Origin: JACQCE01 sp041484905
Lineage (GTDB): Bacteria; Nitrospirota; Nitrospiria; JACQCE01
DNA length: 14,275 nucleotides
Direction of reading: 5' to 3'
Assembly: GCA_041484905.1 (NCBI GenBank)
Contig: JBGPIL010000041.1
Location: forward strand, 1-14,275
Of the stretch, positions 5,578-11,719 are shown piece by piece; position 1 is the stretch's first letter, and every line of letters begins with the position of its first letter. A model generated the notes under the pieces. The model worked only from the letters and a program-made list of their open reading frames with translations. It did no database searches and was not told where the DNA came from. A program made the translations under genes and the position numbers.

Positions 5578-6921
5578 TCATCCCTCTCCAGCCCGTTGCG
5601 CCACCGTCCCCAACAGTTGCCCCATCTCCTTCAGCAACTCGACGAGTTGCACGCTCCATGTTTCGACACCCGGATGTTCAATCACCAGCACCCCATCCCC
5701 CTGCGGCCCTAAGGCAAAGGGCAGATAGAGCAGTTTCTGCGGTCCCTGCACGAGCAAAAGCGGTTCCAGGGATGCCGCGGTCAGCATGACAGTCCCACGC
5801 CAGGGGTGCTCCGCGGGCGCCCATGCCGCCTGAGCGGTCGGCGCCGACGCACACGCCACCCACCCGCTCGCGCGGGGTCCCCGTTGATAGAGGCGGCACG
5901 AGGCGGCGGAGAGCTGGTCTGTAATCGTTTCCACCCCCAGCCGGCAGGCCTCGCCGGCCGGCAACTCCCGGCCGATGACCTCCTTGATCCCGCGCCGGAT
6001 CCGATCACGCAATCCCGATTCACGAGCCCACTCCATTTGCATCCCCCGGCACAAGACCCCCGCCAGGCGAATCGCCAACCACGACAGCGCAAAATGGTCC
6101 GACGGACCCTGCCCGGGCTCCGCAGACTCCATCAACGGCCGGGCCAGGACGATCACACCGACCGGCCGCTCCTCCAGCACCAGCGGCACGGCGGTCAGTG
6201 TTTCTCCCCGGCCGGTGTCATCGTTCTTCACGCAATGGATGATGCGTTGGTGATCGACCGCCTGCTGCGCCACACCCAGATAGAGCAGCCGCTCTCCCTC
6301 GGAGGCCGCCAGACCTCGCGCGTGCTCCAGCAACAGGCGCCGGCCCCAGCCGCGATAGACAAAGAGCGCGCCCTTCGACGCGCCGGAGATCCACTGCATC
6401 CACCAGGTGATTCGCTCCAGCAGCACTGGCCAGGGGACGTTCCCCAACAACCGGTCCAGAAACGATTCGAGTTGGTCAATTCCGCCGTCAACCGGCGAGG
6501 CCTGTTCATCTCCCCCCCCATCCAATGGAAGCAATGGAGGCGCCGCGAAGGGAGAGGGCCGGGCCTGGGCACGCTGAACGTTCAAGACGGCATGCAGGCG
6601 CCGGCAGATCGCCAGGTCATCGGAACGCAGCAGCGGAATGGTGGTCGGAAGAAGGGTCTGGACGTGTTGCAGCAGGTCATCATCATCAATGGAGGCAATT
6701 ACCAAATCGGGCGGATCCATGGCCGCCATGGCATCGGTCGAGTCGCGCACCAGCGGCGGGCCGTCGGACTCGGACCAGCGAAAACCCAGGGTCTCGACCT
6801 GATGGATCAGCGCCCGCCGGTCCGGCTCGATGACCAGCGGGACACCGGTCGACGGGTCGGTGCTCAACCACGACAGCAGGTGTAATCCCGGCTCGCCGCC
6901 GCCGATCAAGACCACCTTCAT
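5578..6921 (-). CDS. GAF-like domain protein with Rossmann-type N-terminus, function unknown
   Basis: A 447-residue cytoplasmic protein that I do not recognise as a named family. Residues 1-110 look like a Rossmann fold: MKVVLIGGGEPG (glycine loop 7-12), strand ending VIEPD, then DLVIASIDDDDLL, as in TrkA-N-type or dinucleotide-binding domains. A Pro-rich linker (about 118-150) follows. Two segments resemble GAF sensory domains: about 155-305 (ALFVYRGWGRRLLLEHARG... VPLVLEERPVGVIVLARPL) and about 325-440 (SAASCRLYQRG... LLYLPFALGPQGDGVLVIEHPG). No kinase, GGDEF or DNA-binding output domain is seen. ATG at 6921 overlaps the upstream stop as TGATG, so it is translationally coupled to the receiver-like gene; a TTG one codon earlier is less likely. 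Its own stop overlaps the zapA start region. A sensor role is inference only. Confidence 0.85.
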   Translation of the reverse strand: MKVVLIGGGEPGLHLLSWLSTDPSTGVPLVIEPDRRALIHQVETLGFRWSESDGPPLVRDSTDAMAAMDPPDLVIASIDDDDLLQHVQTLLPTTIPLLRSDDLAICRRLHAVLNVQRAQARPSPFAAPPLLPLDGGGDEQASPVDGGIDQLESFLDRLLGNVPWPVLLERITWWMQWISGASKGALFVYRGWGRRLLLEHARGLAASEGERLLYLGVAQQAVDHQRIIHCVKNDDTGRGETLTAVPLVLEERPVGVIVLARPLMESAEPGQGPSDHFALSWLAIRLAGVLCRGMQMEWARESGLRDRIRRGIKEVIGRELPAGEACRLGVETITDQLSAASCRLYQRGPRASGWVACASAPTAQAAWAPAEHPWRGTVMLTAASLEPLLLVQGPQKLLYLPFALGPQGDGVLVIEHPGVETWSVQLVELLKEMGQLLGTVAQRAGEG

Positions 6922-7469
6922 CAAGACAGCCGTTCCACGGAGCCGTTCCCCGGCTTCTCCCGTCGTGTGAGTAATCCACTCTCCACCAACTCTTCGATCA
7001 CCGCCCGCGTGCGCCCGGGCAGGGTCGTCACCAGCGCGCTTCTCCCCCCTCCAGACTCCGCAGCGGGCTGCGTGACCGGCGCCGCGGTTGACGCGTCGGG
7101 TGCCATCATTCGCTCGATCGATTCGATCAACTGTTCAAACGGAAAGGGACGGACGAGCTGCTCGATCGGGCCGTAATCGCCTCGCTGAATGGCAAGGGGC
7201 AGGGACGTTTGGTCGGTCAAAAAGAGGATGGGCGTGGCCGCCACGGCCGCCACCTTGTGCAGCCGGCGCGCCAGCTCCAGGCCATGGCTCCGGCCCAGCA
7301 ACCATTCCGCGATCAGCAGCCGAGGCCGCTGCACGATCGCCGCCACGACCGCCTCTTCAATATCCGAGGCGATCTCGACCCGGTAACCATGCTCGCGCAA
7401 TCGATGGGCGTACAGTTGCTGAAGCTTGGGATGGTCGGCCAGAATGACAAGTTGTGCGGATGCGCTCAC
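6921..7469 (-). CDS. Degenerate receiver-domain (response-regulator-like) protein
   Basis: 182 residues. Positions 1-122 follow the CheY-like fold: strand 1 with one acidic residue (VILADHPKLQ, D12), helix 1 with LREHGYRV, strand 3, strand 4 ending LFLTDQ (T85) and strand 5 with a prolyl turn. The phosphorylation site is not Asp: strand 3 reads LLIAEWLLG, placing Glu55 there. The second acidic residue of the metal pocket is Ala11, and the conserved Lys is Arg107 (LVRPF). It therefore probably does not accept phosphate in the usual way. Residues 123-145 are a linker, and 146-175 look like part of a small helical domain (RTRAVIEELVESGLLTRRE) with no clear DNA-binding motif. GTG at 7469 is the only usable start (a stop codon lies just upstream), with GAGAGG close before it. 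It is the first gene behind the promoter at 7514-7542. Confidence 0.88.
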   Translation of the reverse strand: MSASAQLVILADHPKLQQLYAHRLREHGYRVEIASDIEEAVVAAIVQRPRLLIAEWLLGRSHGLELARRLHKVAAVAATPILFLTDQTSLPLAIQRGDYGPIEQLVRPFPFEQLIESIERMMAPDASTAAPVTQPAAESGGGRSALVTTLPGRTRAVIEELVESGLLTRREKPGNGSVERLS

Positions 7470-7490
7470 TGCCTCTCACGCGCAGATCAT

Positions 7491-7506
7491 GACTACGTGA
7501 CTACGT
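7491..7506 (-). promoter_or_regulatory. Tandem 8-bp repeat at the predicted transcription start
   Basis: On the minus strand ACGTAGTC occurs twice in a row (7506-7491), beginning about one base from the expected start point of the promoter at 7514-7542. It could be an operator or an early-transcript element, or be chance. Confidence 0.35.
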
Positions 7507-7513
7507 TTCGGCC

Positions 7514-7542
7514 ACTATACAATGCGGCCATGTGAGTGTCAA
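7514..7542 (-). promoter_or_regulatory. Sigma70-type promoter for the receiver-GAF-zapA gene set
   Basis: On the minus strand: -35 TTGACA (7542-7537, 6/6), spacer of exactly 17 bases, -10 TATAGT (7519-7514, 5/6). The predicted start is near 7507, about 38 bases before the GTG start of the receiver-like gene. Confidence 0.85.
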
Positions 7543-7562
7543 GAGATTGCTCGTCATTAAAG

Positions 7563-7590
7563 TCAGGGGGAGATACTCCTCTCCCCCTGA
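7563..7590. repeat. Palindromic (REP-like) element, copy 3
   Basis: The arms TCAGGGGGAGA/TCTCCCCCTGA are the same as in the 1696 and 1864 copies, but the loop is TACTCC. It is followed by CAACCCCCATCG as at 1864. It lies 21 bases upstream of the -35 box of the promoter at 7514-7542. Confidence 0.75.
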
Positions 7591-7642
7591 CAACCCCCAT
7601 CGTCCATACGTTTGCTTCCGCTCGTGCGTACCACTCGCTCAC

Positions 7643-7672
7643 GTTAAGGGGAGATACTCGTCTCCCCTTAAC
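7643..7672. repeat. Palindromic (REP-like) element, variant copy 4
   Basis: Arms GTTAAGGGGAGA and TCTCCCCTTAAC (12 bp, perfect) around TACTCG, followed by AATCCCCATCG. Compared with copy 3, both arms have changed together so that pairing is kept. The flanks (CTCGCTCA on the left) match the copies at 1696 and 1864. Confidence 0.75.
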
Positions 7673-7764
7673 AATCCCCATCGTCCCTACGCAGCGTAAC
7701 TCCGATGGTCCTGGTGTGGGACATTGGATGTGGGCGTGGATGGCGGTGGGGATGATCAAGGGGA

Positions 7765-7907
7765 GAGCTGGGGCATGGGGGGCACCTGCCTGCCGGCAGG
7801 CAGGTCGGAGGGCGCACGCTGCGACGAGGAAGGAGCAGCGAGCCTGTGCGCGCCGCCGAGTCGGTGAGGCGGCTGGATTCCGAAATCTCCCGCCGCACGG
7901 GCCCCCA
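7765..7907. repeat. About 100-bp interspersed element, copy 1, with a 20-bp insertion
   Basis: Bases 7805-7907 match 8992-9091 with a few substitutions, a 1-base and a 3-base indel; weaker similarity extends left to about 7765 (8972 in the other copy). It carries two potential stem-loops: GCGCACGCTGC with GCAGC...GTGCGC, and CGCCGCC with GGCGGC(T/G). It ends in CCGCACGGGCCCCCA. No gene is seen. The gap 7543-7931 holds only this and the palindromic repeats. Confidence 0.85.
7785..7804. mobile_element. 20-bp perfect palindrome inserted into the interspersed element
   Basis: CCTGCCTGCCGGCAGGCAGG sits between GGGGGCA and TCGGAGGG. In the other copy of the element (8985-8999) GGGGGCA and TCGGAGGG are directly joined, so exactly these 20 bases are extra. 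From memory this same palindrome recurs in many uncultured bacterial genomes; that recollection needs a database check. Confidence 0.6.
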
Positions 7908-7931
7908 TTCACAAACACCGCTCCCCTTGAT

Positions 7932-8861
7932 TTAAATCACGTTCACCGCGACACCGTTTAACACGTACGCAAAGCTGATGGTCAGGTCCCACTGCGAACG
8001 GTGCCAGCTTTTGGGTAACGCCGGGTAGGGCGCAAGTCGTTTCACCGCCCGAAGCGCCTCGCCATCAAGCAGCGTGTAGCCGGAACTCTGCATCAATTCC
8101 GCCGCCTGCAAGGTGCCATCCTCTAAAATGGTAATCTTCAGCACCGTCTGCCCCTGTTGTCCCCGGTCCCCGGCCTCTTTGGGATATTTCCAAATCAGTT
8201 CGAGTGTTCTGGCAATCTGGGCAATGTAGGAGAGATACTGCAGATCCTCCGTATTGATTTCATAGGGCGCTTTCGATTTCGGCTGATCAGTGAAGAGCCT
8301 GGCCAGCCGGTCGATTTCGTCCCGACTAACAAACGGCAGACCGTGCGATTGGGCGCCCCCCCCAGGGTGTTCCCCGGGATGTTCGATGACCGAGGGCGGG
8401 ACCTGAAGCGGATTGATCACCGAGCCTTTGGCCGGCTCATGACCCGTGGCCGGAGGCAGGATTGTCCTCGGACTGCTCAATGCGGCCATGTCACGCCCCG
8501 CGTCGCGCCCTCGTACAGTCGTTTCAGTTCGTGTCGATGGCGCAGGCCGGATCGCCGGGACCGAGCGACCGAGCGGGGCCGCAGTGAGATTGCGGGGCTT
8601 GGACGGCAGATGGGTCGTCGGACCAATCGGCAACTCCTTGACCACATCGGGATCAAGAAGCGTCACCGTCAGCGGCAGAGAGGCGCTCTCCGAATGGGCC
8701 CGATGGGAGGCGGTTAGCAGCGTCGGCAACCCCTTGATCAACAAGAGGGCCAGCGCCAGATGCAGCAGGACTGAGCCGACCACAAAGCGGCTGCGCAATC
8801 GCCGGTCGTGCTCCTCCCACCAGAGGGATTTCCAGCCCGTTCGGCCAATCGCCGTCCCCAT
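7932..8861 (-). CDS. TonB/TolA-type energy transducer protein
   Basis: 309 residues. A short cytoplasmic N-terminus precedes one membrane helix (about 26-42) that contains the SxxxH pair (S30, H34) used by TonB and TolA to couple to ExbB/ExbD or TolQ/TolR. A Pro-rich periplasmic segment (about 75-190) follows, then a C-terminal TonB-type domain (about 209-300): YIAQIARTLELIWKYP, VLKITILEDGTL, SSGYTLLDGEALRAVKRLAPYPALP, WDLTISFAY. It probably passes proton-motive energy to outer-membrane partners. No exbB/exbD or tolQ/tolR genes are in the window, so TonB and TolA cannot be told apart. ATG 8861 lacks a Shine-Dalgarno site and lies about 2 bases from the predicted transcript start, so translation may be leaderless. 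An alternative is TTG near 8801 (20 codons in), preceded at a long distance by GGGAGGAG. The stop codon lies against a repeat arm (7920-7931). Confidence 0.88.
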   Translation of the reverse strand: MGTAIGRTGWKSLWWEEHDRRLRSRFVVGSVLLHLALALLLIKGLPTLLTASHRAHSESASLPLTVTLLDPDVVKELPIGPTTHLPSKPRNLTAAPLGRSVPAIRPAPSTRTETTVRGRDAGRDMAALSSPRTILPPATGHEPAKGSVINPLQVPPSVIEHPGEHPGGGAQSHGLPFVSRDEIDRLARLFTDQPKSKAPYEINTEDLQYLSYIAQIARTLELIWKYPKEAGDRGQQGQTVLKITILEDGTLQAAELMQSSGYTLLDGEALRAVKRLAPYPALPKSWHRSQWDLTISFAYVLNGVAVNVI

Positions 8862-8869
8862 AATTCATC

Positions 8870-8899
8870 ATTATATGCCCGCGCCTCAAAAAGGGTCAA
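8870..8899 (-). promoter_or_regulatory. Sigma70-type promoter for the TonB-type gene
   Basis: On the minus strand: -35 TTGACC (8899-8894, 5/6), 18-base spacer, -10 TATAAT (8875-8870, 6/6). The predicted start near 8863 is almost at the ATG at 8861. Confidence 0.8.
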
Positions 8900-8971
8900 T
8901 GGACATGAGGCAGTTTCCGCACGGGCCCCGAGACAACCAAGGGCACTGTGTGGCCGATGGGATAGGAAAGG

Positions 8972-9091
8972 TGGCTGGGGGTGTGGGGGCATCGGAGGGC
9001 GCACGCTGCGACGAGGAAGGAGCAGCGAGTTGTGCGCGCCGCCGAATCGGTGAGGCGGCGGGATTCCGAAATCTCCCCGCACGGGCCCCCA
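8972..9091. repeat. About 100-bp interspersed element, copy 2 (no insertion)
   Basis: Second copy of the element at 7765-7907. Stems visible: GCGCAC/GTGCGC enclosing GCTGC/GCAGC, and CGCCGCC/GGCGGCG. Its end motif CCGCACGGGCCCC also occurs alone at 8919-8931, so the stretch 8919-9091 may be a partial tandem of the element. It lies between the divergent TonB-type gene and rlmN; nothing else is seen in this gap apart from the promoter at 8870-8899. Confidence 0.85.
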
Positions 9092-9151
9092 CATCAAATG
9101 ATCCGGCCGGTTGCACCGTCGATGAGGGCTATGGTAGCGTGACAGACTGTG

Positions 9152-10249
9152 ATGCCCGCTGAACTCATCAATCTGGCCGCCCTGCCGAAGGCCGAGTTAC
9201 AGGCGTTGACTGCCCGGTGGGGCTGGTCGCGCTATCGAGCCGCCCAGCTGTGGGAGTGGCTCTATCGCCGGCGGGTCGTCGCTTTCGAGTCGATGACCAA
9301 CCTGAGCGCCCAGATGCGGGCGCAACTCTCCGAGCGGGCCTGCGTGCGCTGGCCCGCCGTGGTCGAGCGACGGATCGCCATCGATGGGACGCGCAAACTG
9401 CTGATCGGGCTGGAAGACGGCCGCCGCATTGAATCCGTGCTCATCCCCGATGAGCGCCGGCTCACCCTCTGCCTGTCCACTCAGGTCGGTTGCACACTCG
9501 ATTGCGGCTTTTGTCTGACGGGCACGATGGGACTCACCCGCAATCTGAAGGCCCACGAAATCGTCGGGCAGTGGCTGGTCGCGCAGCAGGAGCTTGAGGA
9601 CCACCCCAAAGCACTCCCCCGCCGCCTGACCAATCTCGTCTTCATGGGGATGGGCGAGCCGCTGGCCAACCTGCCAGCATTGACCGACGCGCTTGGCCGG
9701 TTGACCGACCCGCACGGCATCGCCTTTCCGCCTCGACGGATCACCGTCTCCACCGCCGGCCTGGCGCCGCAAATCGCCGAGTTGGGCCGCATCAGCCCGG
9801 CTGTCAATCTGGCGGTGTCACTGAACGCCACGGATGATGCCACGCGGGCCACGATCATGCCGCTGGCCACCCGCTATTCGATCAAGGAGCTCATGGCCGC
9901 CTGCCGGGCTTACCCGCTGGGGCCGCGGCGCTTTATCACCTTTGAATATGTCCTGCTGGATCGGGTCAACGATTCGGATGACGACGCCCGCCGGCTGGTC
10001 ACGCTGCTGCGCGGTCTGCGCGCGAAGGTCAACCTCATTCCGTGGAATCCCTTTCCGGGAACCCCCTTTCGCCGGCCGGCCGATGAACGGATCGCCCGTT
10101 TTCAAACGATCCTGCTGAGCCACCACATTCCAACCTACATCCGAAAGAGCAAAGGGCAGGACATTCTCGCCGCCTGCGGGCAATTGCACAGCGCGGAGGG
10201 GCAACACGCCCCGCCATCCGTGCAACCGCTTCACCCCGCTTGGTCCTGA
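9152..10249 (+). CDS. rlmN: Dual-specificity 23S rRNA/tRNA adenine-C2 methyltransferase RlmN
   Basis: A 365-residue radical-SAM methyltransferase that forms 2-methyladenosine at 23S rRNA A2503 and, in many bacteria, at tRNA A37. Visible features: N-terminal helical domain with YRAAQLWEWLYRR; Glu94 in RRIESVLIPD; the iron-sulfur cluster motif CxxxCxxC at C114, C118 and C121 (GCTLDCGFCLTG); the SAM-binding motif MGMGEPL (165-171); RRITVSTAGL; VNLAVSLNA; NLIPWNPFPGTPFRRP; and the methyl-carrying Cys342 near the C-terminus (ILAACGQL). Length fits the family, with a roughly 20-residue extra tail. ATG at 9152 directly follows an in-frame GTG (9149); neither has a clear ribosome site. I saw no convincing promoter in the 60 bases upstream. 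Cfr is excluded by the typical RlmN motifs only tentatively; RlmN is far more likely. Confidence 0.97.
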   Translation: MPAELINLAALPKAELQALTARWGWSRYRAAQLWEWLYRRRVVAFESMTNLSAQMRAQLSERACVRWPAVVERRIAIDGTRKLLIGLEDGRRIESVLIPDERRLTLCLSTQVGCTLDCGFCLTGTMGLTRNLKAHEIVGQWLVAQQELEDHPKALPRRLTNLVFMGMGEPLANLPALTDALGRLTDPHGIAFPPRRITVSTAGLAPQIAELGRISPAVNLAVSLNATDDATRATIMPLATRYSIKELMAACRAYPLGPRRFITFEYVLLDRVNDSDDDARRLVTLLRGLRAKVNLIPWNPFPGTPFRRPADERIARFQTILLSHHIPTYIRKSKGQDILAACGQLHSAEGQHAPPSVQPLHPAWS

Positions 10250-10276
10250 TCGTCTGCCTGATCATCCGATCATTCG

Positions 10277-10306
10277 TTGACATCACTTTTTTCCATCTGA
10301 TACGAT
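10277..10306 (+). promoter_or_regulatory. Extended -10 promoter for the M16 peptidase-larE set
   Basis: -35 TTGACA (10277-10282, 6/6), 18-base spacer, -10 TACGAT (10301-10306, 4/6) preceded by TGA, giving an extended -10 (TGnTACGAT). The start near 10313 would leave an 18-base leader holding GAGGAGG. Confidence 0.7.
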
Positions 10307-10330
10307 GGCCCTCGCGTGAGGAGGCATTGT

Positions 10331-11719
10331 TTGAATCGGCCTGGTTCTCATCTCTCCCCGTTACTGGTATGGCTATGGCTGCTGCTTCTGCCGGCCGCCG
10401 CCTTCGCCGCCCCGCCGTTTTCCGCGAAGCTCGACAACGGCCTGACTGTCTATATTCTGGAAGAGCCGAAAGCCCCGGTCGTCACCATCCAAACCTGGTA
10501 TCACGTCGGCGGCCGGAACGAGCTGAGCGGCCGGACCGGCCTGGCGCACCTGCTCGAGCACATGATGTTCAAGGGCACCACCGTTCATGGGAAAGGTGAA
10601 TATTCCCGCCTGATTGCCAAAAACGGCGGGACGGAAAACGCCTTCACGGCCAACGACGAAACGGTCTATTTCAGCAATCTGGCCAGCGACCGGGTGGACC
10701 TGGGGCTGGAGTTGGAGGCCGATCGGATGTCGAACCTGCTGCTCGATCCGAAGGAGGTCACGCTTGAGCGCGACGTCGTCAAGGAAGAGCGGCGGATGCG
10801 CACCGACGACGACCCCCAGTCGCTGCTGGTCGAAACGGGCTACGCGCTGGCCTTTCTGGCCCATCCCTACGGCCGGCCGGTCATCGGCTGGATGGATGAC
10901 ATCAGCGGTCTGACACGGGACGATCTGGCCGCCTTCTATCACCGCTACTACGTCCCCAACAATGCGACACTGGTGGTCGTGGGCGATGTGGCCGCCAAAC
11001 AGCTGATGCCGGTCATTCAGCGCACGTTCGGCGCAATTCCGGCCAGGCCGGTCACGTTCGATCCGATCACGCCGGAGCAGCCGCAATTAGGCGAGCGGCG
11101 CTTCGTGCTCAAGCGGGAAGCGCAATTGCCCGTCGTCTTCATGGGTTATCACGTGCCGAACTACAGCGGCGCCGACGCCGATGCGCTGGAAGTCCTGGGC
11201 ACGATCCTCTCGTCCGGCAAAAGTTCCCGCCTGTACCAAAGCCTGGTCTATGAGCAACGAATCGCCTTGAGCGCCGATGGCGGCTACGACCCGTTGTCGA
11301 TTGACGCCGATCTCTTTTATTTTTACGGCATGGCACAGCCGGGCCACACGCACGAGCAGGTGGAGGCGGCGCTCGATCACGAGATCGTCAGGCTCCAAAA
11401 CGAGTTCGTCAGTGATCGAGAGCTGCAAAAGGCGAAAAACGGTCTGCTGGCCGGCTACATCTTCGGCCAGGATTCGAACTTTTTCCGCGCCATGCAGATC
11501 GGCCGGACCGTCAACGTCGGCGCCGGCGCCGGCTACATCGACACCTACGTCCGACGCATCCAGGCCGTCACCAAGGAGGCCGTCCGGCAGGCCGCTCAAC
11601 GCTACCTAGTCAAGGACCACCGGACTGTCGGCTATCTGATCCCGCTGCCGTCGGCCGACGCCGCCGCCTCTCCAGAGGCGGCGCCGATCTCATCAGAGAA
11701 AACGAAACCGCCGTCATGA
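10331..11719 (+). CDS. M16 zinc peptidase, catalytic (HxxEH) subunit, exported
   Basis: 462 residues with a signal peptide (hydrophobic 11-21, probable cut after AFA26). The M16 inverted zinc motif HxxEH is at H73-LLE-H77 in GLAHLLEHMMFKGT, with the third ligand about 76 residues on at E153 (VVKEERRMR). The C-terminal half keeps the SSRLYQSLVYEQR region but has Ser/Leu where active homologues have the Tyr of the R/Y pair. In this family the zinc subunit and an R/Y subunit form a clam-shell dimer that degrades peptides. The start is decided by GAGGAGG placed 6 bases before TTG 10331. The in-frame GTG at 10316 would contain that ribosome site. Its stop overlaps the next gene's ATG (ATGA). Likely periplasmic; substrates unknown. 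Confidence 0.94.
   Translation: MNRPGSHLSPLLVWLWLLLLPAAAFAAPPFSAKLDNGLTVYILEEPKAPVVTIQTWYHVGGRNELSGRTGLAHLLEHMMFKGTTVHGKGEYSRLIAKNGGTENAFTANDETVYFSNLASDRVDLGLELEADRMSNLLLDPKEVTLERDVVKEERRMRTDDDPQSLLVETGYALAFLAHPYGRPVIGWMDDISGLTRDDLAAFYHRYYVPNNATLVVVGDVAAKQLMPVIQRTFGAIPARPVTFDPITPEQPQLGERRFVLKREAQLPVVFMGYHVPNYSGADADALEVLGTILSSGKSSRLYQSLVYEQRIALSADGGYDPLSIDADLFYFYGMAQPGHTHEQVEAALDHEIVRLQNEFVSDRELQKAKNGLLAGYIFGQDSNFFRAMQIGRTVNVGAGAGYIDTYVRRIQAVTKEAVRQAAQRYLVKDHRTVGYLIPLPSADAAASPEAAPISSEKTKPPS
11662..11683 (+). other. Perfect hairpin at the end of the first M16 gene
   Basis: CGCCGCCTCT and AGAGGCGGCG (10-bp arms, two-base centre) lie within the last 20 codons, coding the Ala-rich tail, and end 32 bases before the next start codon. 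It could influence translational coupling. Confidence 0.45.

Noticed and set aside
7493..7918. 141-residue open frames on both strands of the repeat region
   Set aside because: They translate the palindromic repeats and the 20-bp palindrome (ACRQAG-type peptides), a known kind of false gene.
8886..9116. Minus-strand open frames across the second interspersed element
   Set aside because: Same repeat-derived peptides as at 7668-7898; no start signal.
9104..9146. Promoter for rlmN (TTGCAC ... TAGCGT)
   Set aside because: The -10 matches only 3 of 6 positions and no alternative spacing gives a better box.
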